A program made the position numbers and the translations under genes. Positions 1 through 11,814 of a DNA stretch of 64,000 bases are shown piece after piece; the first letter of the stretch is position 1, and the number at the start of each line of letters is the position of its first letter. Under the pieces are notes generated by a model. It saw only the letters and a program-made list of their open reading frames with translations. It had not been told where the DNA came from and searched no databases. Origin of the DNA: Leptidea sinapis (taxonomy: Eukaryota > Arthropoda > Insecta > Lepidoptera > Pieridae); contig NC_066296.1 of assembly GCF_905404315.1 (NCBI RefSeq), positions 5,518,001 through 5,582,000 of the forward strand, read 5' to 3'.

Positions 1-437
1 ATTATTAATGTGAATATGAGTTTGTGTGTTTGTAAGGCTTTCAAGTTTCATGCCTATATTAATCAACAGATCATTACGAAATCTTGCACATATTATAGAG
101 TGAGTATAATACACTCACATACACATTTATAAGTTTAAATGAAATGAAATGAAATTTTATTTGTAAGAAACATTGTTCTGAAGATAATAACATAATATAT
201 TTGATAATCCAATATGTTTCGTCAATTGACACGCAAAATATGTTATAGAGTTGTCTAAGTACCAACACACTACTGTTATACTGAAACATGTCGGATTTCA
301 CAATTATATCATTAACAGCGTACATTTCATGCCCGCTTCGTCTAAATGACATATTAATATAAACACACAGGTTGTTTCAAAAAACGTAGTGACAGATAAC
401 CTATCAAAGTTTGATTCTAACATAAAAATAGTTTCTG
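1..437. other. Gene-free AT-rich DNA
   Basis: I see no coding region, RNA gene or clear repeat boundary here. Short ORFs in this stretch have no recognisable motif and are interrupted by AT-rich runs. Confidence 0.5.
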
Positions 438-587
438 AAATATAAAAAATAAGTATTTAATGGGATGAAAACAAAATGCTTTATTGCTCTTTTCAAACTT
501 GTTGACTGTGGAGAAGACGAAACTGAGTGATAGTACTTAATGAAGCATTTTGTTTCCAACCCATTAAATACTTATTTTTTGTATTTT
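438..587. repeat. Fold-back inverted repeat, ~48-bp arms
   Basis: The segments 438-484 and 539-587 are inverted copies of each other with a few mismatches, separated by about 54 bases. Both arms contain the motif aagtatttaatggg followed by an A-rich stretch and aaacaaaatgct. The structure would form a long hairpin and could be a small fold-back element or MITE. No target duplication was identified. Confidence 0.7.
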
Positions 588-1055
588 AGAAGCTACTACG
601 TTAGTTATAAATTATAACTAATTAATTTATCTCTAAATAACACGCTTAATTAAATGAAGAGATAGTCATGAAAACTAACAATTCGTTTTTTTCCACCTGT
701 ATGTAGCTTGGCGTGATACGTCTGTCATCGACATGAAATTACGCTCCCTGATCATTAATATTAATAAAATTAAAATTTAAAGATATTATAATATAAGATG
801 TACTTAATTAATTAATTCATAACATATATTATTATCAAATAGACTAATTCATAATTATAATTCATTTTGTATTGAAAACTTCATTTCAAGTAATCGATTG
901 TTATTCATAATGCTTGTCTAGATACTATAGTACAGATGTGTAATGTTTTATTAATTTCTGATCCCTTATATGTATATAGGGTTGAGGTCCTGGTGATCTG
1001 TAACACAGGGTCAACGTACTTCAGACACCAGCTCCTCACAGCTGTTAAAAATGTA

Positions 1056-1240
1056 ACTAAATGAAGAGGCCTCGTGGACGCAGTCCAACACGATGGTCCG
1101 ACCAGATCCGCTCCGCCCTCGACTTATGGTTCACAATGCCTTTCAAAGAGACAGGAATAGATGGAGAGCGATCATACGAGAGAAAGTGATATTGAAGAGT
1201 GGTCACGACCCTCAGTACTGAGGATTTCGAGGCAGGGAGG
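1056..1240 (+). repeat. LINE ORF 3'-end remnant
   Basis: The plus strand resembles the C-terminal end of a non-LTR retrotransposon reverse-transcriptase ORF (a segment reading roughly RGRSPTRWSDQI, then RDRNRW after a frame change), followed by a typical untranslated tail. It is frame-broken and short. A related antisense fragment lies at 36402-36590. Confidence 0.5.
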
Positions 1241-1629
1241 AAAAATGTAACACCAATGTACTGTTTTAGCTTTAAGATTTTTTGTGAGGAGAAAATAGAT
1301 AGATATTATTGGCATTTTATATATTGTCAGGGATACAGAAATGATTTAAGGTATTTCTATCCGGAAAGTAAGCTAATGTTTCTGCAACAATCCGAACGAC
1401 CGCGATAGGTATTAACTCAGACGAAAGCTTAAGCAGAAGCTAGCTAAGCTAACTAAAATAATTGTAAATATTACGTTCGGGCATTCAGTTGATAAATTCT
1501 TCAATTAAAATCTTCTCCCCATGTCATATCTCCTTTATGAACTGATGTGCTTCTTGAGGTTTACCAAGTTTGTTACAATATGTTATGTTATAGTGACTCC
1601 CTATCTTAATATAATATATTAATCCTGAT

Positions 1630-1978
1630 GTTTGTTTCTAGTGAACTCCTAAACTAATGAACGGATTCTAATGGGGATTACTTCATGGAGTGCAGTTTAG
1701 TCCAACTTGAGAGATACGATAGTTTTTATTTCGATTTGGGACCCATAATTATATTCATTTCCGATATTTCTTTTGTATGCACATATTTTCTATAAGTGAA
1801 TTTATTGACGGACGGTTTGACGAAAGTTCTGCTGTGAAACAATTTCATTATAAGAACATGGAGCATATTTTACTATATAATTTTTGATGTTATGAAATAT
1901 TATTGACAAATTCATAAAAAAACAGTATTTTATGTATTATGTACAGAACAGCGGCTGTCAGGTCAGCTTGTGTTAAAT
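1630..1978 (-). repeat. Dispersed repeat family B, variant copy (minus)
   Basis: Read on the minus strand this shares the family B core: a 5' motif near agctgacc, the run tttgtcaataatatttcataacatc, and aactgtcaaaccgt. It carries the alternative 3' segment also seen at 59740-60075. The stretch from about 1980 to 2590 has no feature I can support. Confidence 0.75.
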
Positions 1979-2589
1979 AAATATTATTCTATTCTATTGC
2001 ACTGATTATTGTCTCGCTCGCGGAAGCGCGTACGTATGCTAGTTTAGATTAGCTTAAATCATCAGATTTCTTCAGAAAGCCTCGGCTAATGTTTCCTCTT
2101 AAAATACCACGGCTTTCATTACTGTTGGAGTCTCACCAACAAAATTGTTAAACGATCCGTCAGTCACTGGATAAATTTCAGTCTCTTCAAATTCAATTTA
2201 AGATATTTCGCACTAGACTAGATGATTGAGGATCTCCAAATGCACATTCGTAATGAGTTTGACACTGACATACAGATGCGATTAAGTCACAAATCGGCCT
2301 CAAGTGGCCCGTGCCGGCGTCATTTCTTCATCGTTAAGGAATTTATTTCGGTATTACTAAATGATAACTGCGGTGAAAGCAACGACCTTCAATATGTTCA
2401 CAGAATCCATCACATGTGTCAATCTGTCTGTGTGTGTGACCTTACTTGACATTTTGTATTGTTTGTTCAGATATGGAGGGTAGAGGTAAGGAGAATTATC
2501 TCATATAGGAGACAAGTTCAAAAAGTGCACACTTGTATGCAGTAAATAACAGTTCAAAAACCTTACACAATGGTGCTGGTGTAGGCACA

Positions 2590-3015
2590 GGGTACGGTAT
2601 GAATGAAGCAATTGGAGGTTTTCAACCAGTGTGTGTTGCCAGTGATGACTTACGGTACGCAGACGTGGTCACTGGTCGCTAACTATGGGCCTTATGAGAA
2701 AGCTCATGGTCGCTCAGAGAGCAATGGAGAGGGCTATGCTCGGAGTTTCCCTGCGAAATCGAATCAGGAGGAGAACCAAAGTTTTAAGCAGTGGCCAGGG
2801 CATATAGTTCGACGGACAGATGGCCGTTGGGGTAGTAAAGTCCTCGATTGGCAACTACGTACCGGAAGACGCAGTGTTAGTAAACAAGATGGACCGACGA
2901 TCTGGTCAAGATCGCCGGAATACGTTGGATGAGCGCAGCGCAGGACCGATCGTCGTTGAAATCTTTGGGGGAGGCCTTTGTCCAGCAGTAGACGTCTTCC
3001 GGCTGATGATGATGA
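2590..3015 (+). repeat. RTE-like LINE ORF C-terminal remnant
   Basis: The plus strand decodes in shifting frames to the C-terminal segment of an endonuclease/reverse-transcriptase polyprotein: VFNQCVLPVMTYG, a WAGHIxRRTDGRWG-like motif, TGRRSV and an acidic-aromatic tail, ending in the (gat)n-rich sequence ctgatgatgatgag. Several frameshifts make it non-functional. A second copy is at 52035-52425. Confidence 0.75.
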
Positions 3016-3820
3016 GATAAAATTTTTATATCATTGTCGACTAAAGTAGTTAATAATTGAAAATTTCGACAACTTACGTTTTTCTAAATAATTTAGTAAA
3101 TATAACTTTCAAGATATATCCTGATGCTAATGTGGCGCCAACCTAATTTAATAATGCATTTGGACGGACACTTTGTCATATACTCTCATTACCTCTACCT
3201 ACTGTGCCTCTACCCTCCATATTTTCAGAATTTGTTCAAATACAGCGAAAGATATCCAGCGATTATTCTCTTTTCTCTCTCATTCTCCTCGCCACACACA
3301 GTCTTTCTCTTTTATTCTTATTTTAATTTTCAGTTATAATGTAGATAATAAATATAGATGAATTATGCATTATTTATTTATCATATTAAATCAATCTCTG
3401 AATACCCCATTTAATGTTTTAAATTTTCTTGTAATATTATTATTGGTATTTAGTACGAAAACTATACAAGAATCGAAACAGTTCTTGGCTGGACAGTAAA
3501 ATGTTTTTGATTCCCTAACTTCTGGGAGTATAATATCCATTTTTATACTGGTATTAAAATGCATGCAAGACTCGATGCCATGGTCATGTAGACAAGATGG
3601 ATAAAGGTACATTTGACTCTACTACATTACAGAGCTAATATGTACGTGTTGGAAAAGGTGGAACTAGATTTACATTCCAAGAACAATAATCGCATTCGGT
3701 AAGACCGTTTCGAGTGTCGAAAGCTTCACCGCTTCCAACATTGTACCATCCAAGATCGATTATGCATATTAGCGCCACATTTTCTGGTGGGGAAATGGTA
3801 TGAAGGAGAGCAATCTCCGT
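3016..3820. other. Gene-free AT-rich DNA
   Basis: Low-complexity AT-rich sequence. The small ORFs overlap each other in different frames and show no domain. I see no gene or defined repeat here. Confidence 0.45.
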
Positions 3821-3821
3821 T

Positions 3822-4094
3822 TTTTAATGACAATAAGGGACGATACGAGGAGGACGTTCAGCTGATGGTAATTCATACGCCCTGCCCATTAAAATGCAGT
3901 GCCGTTTATTCTTGAAGAACCCAAAGATTCTGAACGGATTTACAATTGCGGACGTCACCTTACTCACTAGTTACGGCGTCCTTCAGACTGAAACACAATA
4001 ATGCTGACACATTACTGCATCACGACAGAAAAAGGGGCTGTTGTGGTACCCATAATCTAGCCGGCATCCTGTGCAAAGAAACCTCACACTGGTA
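3822..4094 (-). repeat. SINE-like family A copy (minus)
   Basis: This is one of about a dozen copies of an approximately 300-330-bp family. On its sense strand it begins near ccagtgggaggctcctttgc, contains atgccggctagattatgggtacc and gcgccgtagctagtgaaatt, and ends tcgtcccttattttcataaaa with an A-rich tail. Here it is antisense and degenerate. The A tail and dispersed copies suggest a retrotransposed SINE or LINE-tail family. Confidence 0.8.
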
Positions 4095-4432
4095 AAATCC
4101 CTCTGTGATCAAACAATCAAACATTTGAGATTTCGTATTCTATAATCAGTTGTTGTAGACCATTTACTTTAGAGATTCATGTGTTTGCTTGGGTGATACT
4201 CAAAGTTCGCTTCATGCTTCGAAATGTGCCTATAGGTCGGAGATTTGTTGAAAAGGCCTCAGGTCATATACCAAACATACGAGAGCATGTATGGGTTTTT
4301 TTCTGGTGGAAGAAACAAGACAAGTGCGCCAGGACCGTGGCAAACGAAATCCGTAAGCTCTGACTTGGTAGTCAGAGGGAGACAGTCGTAATTGTATGTA
4401 TATATGTAGGATGCAAACCAGCCGACATTCTA

Positions 4433-4893
4433 CTTGTGGAAGGCTCCTTTGTTCATAATGCCAGCTAGATTATGGCTACCACAACGTCGCCTATTTATGC
4501 CGTGAAGCATTAATGTGTAACCATTACTTTGTTTCGTTCTGAAGGGCGTCGTAGCTAGTGAAATTACTGGGCAAATCAGACTTAACATCTTATGTCTGGG
4601 AGGTTTCTTTGAACAGGATGCCGGCTAGATTATGGGTACTACAACGGCGCCTATTTCCGCCGTGAAGCAGTAATGTGTAACCATTACTGTGTTTCGTTCT
4701 GAAGGGCGTGGTAGCTAGTGAAATTACTGGGCAAATAAGACTTAACATCTTATGTCTCAATGTGACGAGCACATTTATAGTGCTGCTCAGAATTATTGGG
4801 TTTGTCAAGAATCCTGAGCAGCACTGTATTGTAATGGTATCAATTACCATCAGCTGAACGTCCTGCTCGTCTTGTCCCTTATAGTCATAAAAG
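4433..4893 (+). repeat. Two family A copies, head to tail
   Basis: A partial family A copy (4433-4597) stops abruptly after acttaacatcttatgtct. A nearly full copy (4598-4893) starts at once with gggaggtttctttgaacagg and ends in tcataaaag. The two share the diagnostic variant gtaaccattac, so local tandem duplication or template switching is likelier than two independent insertions. Confidence 0.75.
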
Positions 4894-5214
4894 AATAGAA
4901 TCTTCGAAGATTACTCTCCACCATAAGTCTTCTTCAAACTACAACTAATAACCGGTTAGAGCGCTGGGACGTAAGTCGACCATCCGGTTTCTGATTTGAG
5001 AAAAGTAGCAGTTCTCAACTAAGCATTCTCAAATCGTTTGTTTCGTAAATTCGAACTTATGTACACTAGGAAAGGATGACTTCGACAACTGTCAAAAGTA
5101 TTAAGAAACTCAAAATAATACTTAAGTATAGATGGAGAATGATTTAGGTACGATCCTAAATTGACATACTCAAAGTATACTTACCTCAATTGAAAAAAAA
5201 AACTTTAAAAATGT
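4894..5214. other. Gene-free AT-rich DNA
   Basis: No coding signal or recognised repeat. Confidence 0.45.
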
Positions 5215-5580
5215 CAAATAAACTTCAATCAAATTAGCTAAAACTAAGCATTTTGAAATCGTCATTGTAAATATTTAATTTAAATTGCTGAATTAAATTA
5301 ATATATATTCTTCTCGCCTCAATAGGACTACTGGATACCCAAGCGCTGGCAGCTATTTCGCTCAACAGATCAGCCTAGCTATCCAACGTGGAAATGCTGC
5401 CAGTATTCTTGGTACGCTTCACTGTAATGATAGTTTTAATTTAATGTAATCATATTATTGTAAATATAATTATAAGATTTGCTTTGCTTAAAATAAATTT
5501 AATGTTTCTGAATCTACCATATGTTTCAAAAAGTAGAGCTCGTGAGATGAATGTCAACGGTCACTCTTTTAAATCAATTA
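5215..5580 (-). repeat. LINE tail family K interrupted by another LINE 3' fragment
   Basis: The ends (about 5215-5285 and 5505-5580) match the 3' tail family also present at 10262-10425 and 43330-43435 (aagcgcttttgaatcgtcac, gaatctaccatatgtt, aaaagtagagc). The middle (about 5290-5500) is a plus-strand fragment of a different LINE whose translation includes LGQRISLAIQRGNAA-like residues, as at 13640 and 15430. This is a nested insertion. Confidence 0.6.
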
Positions 5581-5592
5581 GTATTTTACAAT

Positions 5593-5632
5593 AATTGTAA
5601 TATACATATACCTGTATATGTATATTACAATT
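5593..5632. repeat. Perfect 18-bp hairpin with 4-base loop
   Basis: Arms 5593-5610 and 5615-5632 are exact reverse complements (aattgtaatatacatata) around the loop cctg. No T run follows, so it is not a simple terminator. Confidence 0.9.
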
Positions 5633-5668
5633 ACTTTCCCTTCATGTCCCATAAATTGGGGCACCATA
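5633..5668 (-). repeat. Fragment of the 36591-36944 MITE
   Basis: The reverse complement reads gtgccccaatttatgggac then atgaagggaaagt, matching the left end of the TIR element at 36591. Only this short end remains. Confidence 0.5.
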
Positions 5669-6060
5669 TATATATATAAATGAATTGCTGTTAGTCTCGC
5701 TAAAACTCGAAAACGGCTGGACCGATTTGGCTAATATTGGTCTTGAATTATTTGTAGAAGTCCAGGGAAGGTTTTAAAGGTGAATAAATACGAAAGTGTT
5801 CGGAATTAAATAAAAACAATTTTGTTTTTCCTTTGATGTGTCCCCCGTCCGATATTTGTTTTGTATGGACATATTTTCTATGAGAGAATTTATTGACGCA
5901 CGGTTTGACAGTTCTGCTGTAAAACAATTTTATTACAACAACTGGGAGCATATTTTACGAAATAATTCTTGATGTTATGATATTATATTACTGACAAATT
6001 CATAAAAAACATTATTTTATTTATTATATACAGAACAACGTCTGTCGGGTCAACTAGTTA
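5668..6060 (-). repeat. Dispersed repeat family B copy (minus)
   Basis: The reverse complement runs from the 5' motif agttgacccgacagacgttg to the 3' tatatatata tail, with the conserved interior segments aactgtcaaaccgtgcgtca and ccagccgttttcgagtttta. Copies also occur at 37505, 46880, 60088 and 62655. Autonomous partner and class are not evident from the sequence. Confidence 0.85.
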
Positions 6061-6369
6061 ATCATAAATGAATTGTTATAAATGTCACATGTGAATGAAT
6101 TTTTTGACCATGACCTGTTTAAATTGTCACTTTTACAGTAAAGCAAAATTGTTTTACGTTATAATTAATGAAATAGCTAGATACTCAATGGAAACCACTT
6201 TCCAAGTTGGTGCAGACCTTAAATATCAGTCGTTTAAGCAATATTTGAGTTTAATGTTTTAAACTATATCGAAATATAATATACGGGCAACGGGTTGGAT
6301 TTCCTCTGGTGTAGAAGTTTGTAATTAAACTGAAACTTTTATAACATCGTCTCATACTTTTTCGTCTGT

Positions 6370-6445
6370 GTGTTGCATGTCGCGTTACGGTCGGACAATA
6401 CAATTGCGTTCGGGTGGAAGAGTAGGTTCGAACCCCACACACTTG
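6370..6445 (+). repeat. tRNA-like sequence, probable SINE head remnant
   Basis: The segment contains a B-box-like motif aggttcgaaccccac but I cannot fold a full cloverleaf with a standard A box and acceptor stem around it. It is most likely a decayed tRNA-derived SINE head, not a functional tRNA gene. Confidence 0.35.
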
Positions 6446-6961
6446 ATAAAGGTTTTTTTTTTTATGAAAATGTAAAGTTTAATATACAATTTTTTTTCTA
6501 TGCTGATACCTTGATGTTATTTTGTGAAAAAAAGTTTCACTTGCATCGTGGTTTCATAAAACCACACAATTGTTATTACCAAAGGGTAATAGGATTCAAT
6601 TTGATCGTTCTTTCGTTTCGGACGAAATTTCGGCTTTCAATTTTGGTAATAGACCTCTAGTTGGTAATAGACGAGGAATGAAGTGCGGATTGTACATTTT
6701 GGTCACAATTTGTACATCTTCTGAGAATTAGAATGACGAGATATGTTTTCTTATCACAAAGAGATCATCGTACTCGAAATACGAAGTTGGTAAATTTATT
6801 ATTTAATTTTAATTATTTTTTAATTACATATACCGAAATATATTTTATTAAGTATCTACATTAAAAACGATTTTTTTTTCTAATTCTCTCGATAAAACGG
6901 ACATCTTAACAATTAAGTTTAGTTTACGAATTTATCGAGATATTGTTATTAAGCCTTAAGA

Positions 6962-7395
6962 TCACTATATAGTATAAAACAAGGTCCTACGCCGTGTCTG
7001 TCTGTGTCTGTTTGTGTTAAACTCAAAAACTTAGGTGTCGGAAAAAATTAAAGACGCCTGGGAGATTTAAACGAAAATCCTTTGAGATATAACAAAATAA
7101 TGTGTGGCGGAATTGTGTATCTTATAAAGATAGGTCTATAGAATAGTCAGCGATGGCATATGTCTCTCAAGAGATAAAGAAAGAAAGGGTAACGTACTTT
7201 ATCTTATTTTAATACTTAAAAGAATTGGCAATTATAAAGCGGTAATATAAAAGCTGTTTTCACAAATACGACGGTAATATATATTAATCCTTGTAAATTT
7301 TTTACGACACCATTCAAAAATATGTTTTTGCATCCTTTTTAACTCACATATTTTTTTTCTATTGACAGAACAGCGTCAGTCGGATCACCTAGTTA
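6962..7395 (-). repeat. Family B-related repeat
   Basis: The right end reads ttctattgacagaacagcg then tcggatcacctagtt, the reverse complement of the family B/C 5' end. The left end carries a (gtctgt)n-like simple repeat followed by gtgttaaactcaaaaactt, resembling the 3' part of that family. Divergent copy. Confidence 0.5.
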
Positions 7396-7408
7396 AAATA
7401 ATAATAAT

Positions 7409-7592
7409 AGTGAAATTACTAGACAAATGAGACTTAACATCTTGTCTTAAGGTGACGAGCGCAGTTGTTGTGCCGCTCAGAATGTTTGGGGCTTTTCAAG
7501 AATCCTTAGCGGCACTGCATTGTAATGGGCAGGACGTATCAATTACCATCAACTGAACATCCTGCTCGTCTCGCCCCTTATTTACATGAAAA
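7409..7592 (+). repeat. SINE-like family A, 3' half
   Basis: Matches the last approximately 180 bp of family A from gtgaaattac through ctgctcgtctcgccccttat and an A-rich tail. The 5' truncation fits LINE-style retrotransposition. Confidence 0.8.
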
Positions 7593-7659
7593 AAAACTTC
7601 GGATATTTGGGAGATTTACGTCTCAATATTTGACGGACTTGCAATAAGTGATACAAACA

Positions 7660-7940
7660 TTATACAGTGAACAAAAGATGTTATTTAATGCTATACTAGA
7701 CCCGGGAAAAGAAATAGAAGAAGAGAAATAAATAATCAGATGGAAAGATGATTTAAAAAAGGTGACAGGAACCACCTGGAGAAGAACTGCTATGGATAGA
7801 CAGAAATGGAAGAATCTGGAGGAGGCCTATGTCAGAAGAGAAGCGGACAATGCAACTAGAGAGTAAAATCACTTGACATATTAATGTACTGTATTGTTTG
7901 CACTTAAAGGCTTTCATTCATTCATTCATTCATTCATTTG
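7660..7940 (+). repeat. LINE ORF end with (attc)n tail
   Basis: The plus strand decodes to the end of a LINE ORF (IRWKDDLKKVTGTTWRR-like, then an EEAYVRREAD-like tail and stop). An untranslated tail follows and ends in repeats of attc at 7914-7938, a 3' tail style typical of RTE-type LINEs. It is 5'-truncated. Confidence 0.7.
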
Positions 7941-8042
7941 ACGTACTTGAGATATTCATGACCTAATGCAACACTAACTAATAATAGGGAATATGAAATC
8001 TGTTTAGAACATTAAACTGATATGTTTAATAATATTATATGT

Positions 8043-8783
8043 TAGCTGACCCAGCAAACGTTGTATTGCCATATAAAGAAATAAATAAAAAAATTGAGTA
8101 TAAAAATAGATGACGACCGATTCTCAGAACTACCAAATATACCATACTACAATAATCATCATATTCGATTGCTATCTTGCTATTGCGTATCTGTGGATGG
8201 AATATAATAATATTGAAATCTCGCTACAAAGATAGGTGTTGATAGTAGAGGGGTGAAAATTTAGGGTTGTATTTATTTTTTATGTTGTATCATAAAAGAA
8301 TAAAAACATAAACTTTTGTCCAAAAAAATAAAGAAAAATTATGTTGTCCGATTCTCCACCCTAGCCGATATGCATGCTAAGATTCGCGAAAATCGGTCGA
8401 GCCGTTTCGGAGGAGCTCAATTACGTACACCGTGACACGAGAACCTTATATATTAGACTAGCTGACCCAGCAAACGTTGTATTGCCGATATTAAAATCGC
8501 GATATAAAAGTAACAGTTGATGGGTCGTAGATGGGTGAAAAATTTAAGTTGTACGTATTTTTTAATGCTGACTGATAATCAAACAAATTTAAAAAAACTT
8601 GTCAAAAAAATTAAAAAAAAAATTTGGCGTTGACCACACTTAATATTTAGGGGGATGAAAAATAGATGTTGTCCGATTCTCAGACCTACCCAATATGCAC
8701 TCAAAATTACATGAGAATCGGTCAAGCCGTTTCGAAGGAGTTTAACTACAAACACCGCGACATGAGAATTTTATATATTAGAA
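8043..8783 (+). repeat. Two family C repeats, head to tail
   Basis: Two copies, each starting agctgacccagcaaacgttg and ending in ttatatattaga, lie at about 8043-8456 and 8457-8783 with no spacer. Both contain the blocks gttgtccgattctc and gagccgtttcggaggag or variants. The 5' end resembles family B, suggesting related elements. Confidence 0.8.
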
Positions 8784-8933
8784 GATTATATTTAGAAATC
8801 CTATATTGATAATTGATTATTGTGGCATATAATTGATATTTTTTATAATCGAATTTATCGGCAAATTATGTAAACTTTTCGTTTTAATTTTTCTCTTGTA
8901 TTATGCCTCGGTATTAACGTGAGCTTAGATAAT

Positions 8934-9153
8934 TTATACGTTTAGACAGAGTCTCTTGCTGTTAGACAACCGATAAAAACAGGCCAGGTTTACTATTTTA
9001 GTGTGCGTGATAAGCTACGTCTTACACTCGCGATTTATATGACACTTTGTGTTAGTGAGCGTGCATTGCTCAAAATAGAGGTTAACTCCAAACTCATATT
9101 TTTCTGCGATTTTACAGCTGTCATAGTCTATCTAGATGTATAAATGTACTAAG
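8934..9153. mobile_element. MITE family E (imperfect ~29-bp TIRs)
   Basis: The left end cttagataatttatacg and the right end atgtataaatgtactaag form imperfect inverted repeats of about 29 bp. The 220-bp interior has no ORF and includes gacactttgtgttagtg. Copies are at 62199-62423 and, truncated, at about 49045-49216. This is consistent with a non-autonomous DNA transposon. Confidence 0.75.
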
Positions 9154-9230
9154 ATTGTAAGTTTGTCTTGTACAAGTATTTGAGTTGGTAATTTTTTTCG
9201 ATCGCTTAACAATTTCAAAATGTTTGTTAT

Positions 9231-9471
9231 AAAATGTAGTTTTAATAAATAAAAAAAAACTACGTTTAAAAAAACCGACTTCAAAAACTGAAAAGTATCA
9301 AATAAGAGCTAAAAATTTAATTTAATACACCTCTTCTGCAAACCTTTACCTTTAATATTAATAAAATACTATATTTTGTATGTGCTACATATTGATAGCT
9401 TTGAAGTCGGTTGATGGTACCCATGTCGTATCATCGCGAAAACACCGCACAAGGAAGTTCATTTAATGTGG
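9231..9471 (+). repeat. Family H repeat abutting an antisense LINE-tail fragment
   Basis: 9231-9414 contains aaaaccgacttcaaaaactg and ends gctttgaagtcggttgatg, matching the inverted copy at 14605-14757. 9415-9471 is antisense to the LINE-tail family J (ggtacccatgtcgtatcatc). Confidence 0.65.
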
Positions 9472-9534
9472 AACTATAGGTCTATAAGTTTTAATATATT
9501 TATTTTTGAGCTCTTTTAATCGAAAAGAGCGTTT

Positions 9535-9670
9535 CTTGAAAAAAGGGTGCAAAAAAAATGCTGGGAGAGTTTCTTGCGCCGCTTCACTTCTCTCAGAGCT
9601 CCATTTGTTTCCGAACCGGTAGTAGTATCTAGTATAAAAGAAATGACATCAAAAAGAATTCTAAAGAAAA
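9535..9670 (+). repeat. LINE 3' tail fragment
   Basis: Contains agagtttcttgcgccgcttc and ctctcagagctccatttgtt, a 3' tail block of a lepidopteran non-LTR element known to me from general experience. No ORF with coding character is present. Confidence 0.5.
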
Positions 9671-10024
9671 AAAAAGCCTCTTTATATTTATTGTTACATT
9701 TGCTTAAGACTGTATGTTTCTCAAATAAAAAAAAAACGAAAATCAATTACTTACGTAGTGTCCCTGCCAGGGATGAAACCGCACATGATACTAGTGCCAC
9801 AGTACACAAAAAGCCGCGCATCTTTAAGGTTTGTTGTACTAGGGTAACAGCGCACGACTAGCGAGGTAACTGCTGAAGGCAGTACAAGACTGTGGGGCCG
9901 CGCAACTGGAGGTGGTATATATAGACACGCCGTGAAGTGGAGGCAACTTGCCGCTCGCGGAAAATAACGATGCAGACTCCCGTAGGAGAGTCTTGATATC
10001 CGTTGTTGATATTAAAAACAATGG

Positions 10025-10255
10025 ACGATAAACTGCCTACTGAGCTAGAGGTCCCGGATTCGAATCCCGATAGGTACAATCATAAATATGATGAATATGA
10101 ATGTTGCTTTCCAAGTCATGTATGTTTAAGTGAGTATATTGTATTAAATAATATATCGTTGTCTTGTACCCATAGTACAGGCTATGCCTAGTTTGGTTAG
10201 CTAGGCCTAGCAAGATAGTTTTTGTAAAAGTGGGTCAATATTATTGTTATAATTC
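10025..10255 (+). repeat. tRNA-derived SINE
   Basis: The head carries an RNA polymerase III B-box-like motif (gaggtcccggattcgaatcc). The body follows with ggcatgtatgtttaagtgag-like sequence, gtatattgtattaaat and an ending of gggtcaatattattgttat. It aligns along its length with 11815-12062. The A box is not convincing. Confidence 0.8.
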
Positions 10256-10261
10256 GAAGGC

Positions 10262-10425
10262 AAACCCACAATAATCTATATTCAATTAAGCTTTAAGTAA
10301 GTGCTTTTGAATCGTCACTATAAATATTTTACTAAATTACTGAATCTACCATATGTTAGGAAAAAGTAGAGCACGTGAGAAGAACATACAAGAAACTCAA
10401 CGGCCTCAATTTGAATACATTGTTT
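10262..10425 (-). repeat. LINE tail family K
   Basis: Shares aagtgcttttgaatcgtcac and gaatctaccatatgttagg with 43330-43435 and the split copy at 5215-5580. Confidence 0.6.
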
Positions 10426-10964
10426 GTGTAATGAAGCCTCGTGAACATGATGGTCGTAATTACTGTTATAATAAAAAATCAAATTAAATACAATAATTAA
10501 TTAAATATAACGGATCGACCAGGCACCACAAGTAGCACTCGTTCACGAGTTGACGCATGGACCAGCCATCAGCCTTCTGTCGTGTGACCTTTATCACAAT
10601 CCGTTTTTTTTACTTTTTATTACATTTAATTACTTACGAAGTTTTATTTATTACACTTACAAAGCTCCAAAAACTTCGGCTAGACGGAAGGTTATGATCA
10701 GTGAGAAAAGGCTGGTAAAAACACAACAATAAAAAGTAAACAACGTACTAAATCATTAATAATTCCTCGCCAGTAATTGTCAGTTATTAAAATGACATGG
10801 AAACAACCCGAGTGCGTTGAACTCTTTTGTATGGGCATACCAGAGACGACTATATATTTCCGTACGGGCATCACTTGGCTTGCAAGTAAACAAATAAACA
10901 TGAGATGTTTGTGTTTCGATCAAAGATCAATGTATTTGCAAGGTTAAAAATGAATGAAATGTTT

Positions 10965-11460
10965 ATAATATTAAATCAAATCAAATCAAAATCACTTCTT
11001 TCAGATTATCTCAGATAAATATTAGACAAATGCGTCGAAGATCGAAACCCTTTACTTTAGACATTTGTTTAAATAACACCTCATATTATAAACCCAATCA
11101 TAAGAATATGTCACTGATGTGTCTGTAGACATAGATGCTTTTGATTACAGACTTTCGTTATTTTTTAATAAACTTAGTGAAATGATTAAGTAGATATAAG
11201 TCTTATTCAAGCTGTGCGACCCTATAGGATTTCAAAAATATTTAAATGTAATTTAAATTAAGACTTTAGGTTAGAAATTATTGTAATCTGTTTTCATTGC
11301 CTAAATAAATAAATTCATGAAGGTCACGGAAATGAAGCTTATGAATGTCAAAAAAATGTTTTTTTCTAATTGAATTTACCGCTACTTCGCAAAGGGTTGA
11401 GCCAGTGAGAAGAAGTAGCAAGAAAATCATTGCGACTCTTTTGAATTAAGGTTTAGATTT
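10965..11460 (-). repeat. LINE 3' region, antisense
   Basis: Starts (plus strand) with repeated aaatcaaatcaaatc, a reversed LINE 3' simple tail, and includes gagccagtgagaagaagtag near 11400, a tail block of a common non-LTR family. No intact ORF. Confidence 0.4.
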
Positions 11461-11814
11461 TCATCGTTTTACAAATCATTTCAATTACAATATATGTAAA
11501 GTGATGCAACAAACATACTCAAACGTTAAATAGTCAATGCCTTACACGAGTAAGTCAAAAAAGTAAATTTAATAATACAACCAAAAGTTATTGAGTAGTA
11601 GCTACATTTTCCACACACACCGAAAACAAATAAAGGTATTTTGCGAGCATTTCATGAGGGATTATTAAAAAAAACATAATAACATTTTTAGAATCTGAAG
11701 CAGAGCGTCCGGTAACAGGATCATCCTGCCAACACAAGTAGCACCCGTACATTATATGATTTTAATTAATTACGATGAAAAAATCTTAAACATTCCTATA
11801 TCTATAATATATCT

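Noticed and set aside
2603..3020. 109- and 66-residue ORFs as host genes
   Set aside because: They are frame-broken pieces of an RTE-like LINE, which recurs at 52035-52425.
6370..6445. Possible functional tRNA gene
   Set aside because: Only a B-box-like motif is present, without a convincing A box, anticodon arm or acceptor stem; a SINE remnant is likelier.
9547..9861. 104-residue ORF as a gene
   Set aside because: It begins in a LINE tail block, has A-run-encoded lysines and no domain.
10030..10080. Possible tRNA gene at the SINE head
   Set aside because: The B box is good but the element continues into a SINE body shared with 11815-12062, and a full cloverleaf is not evident.
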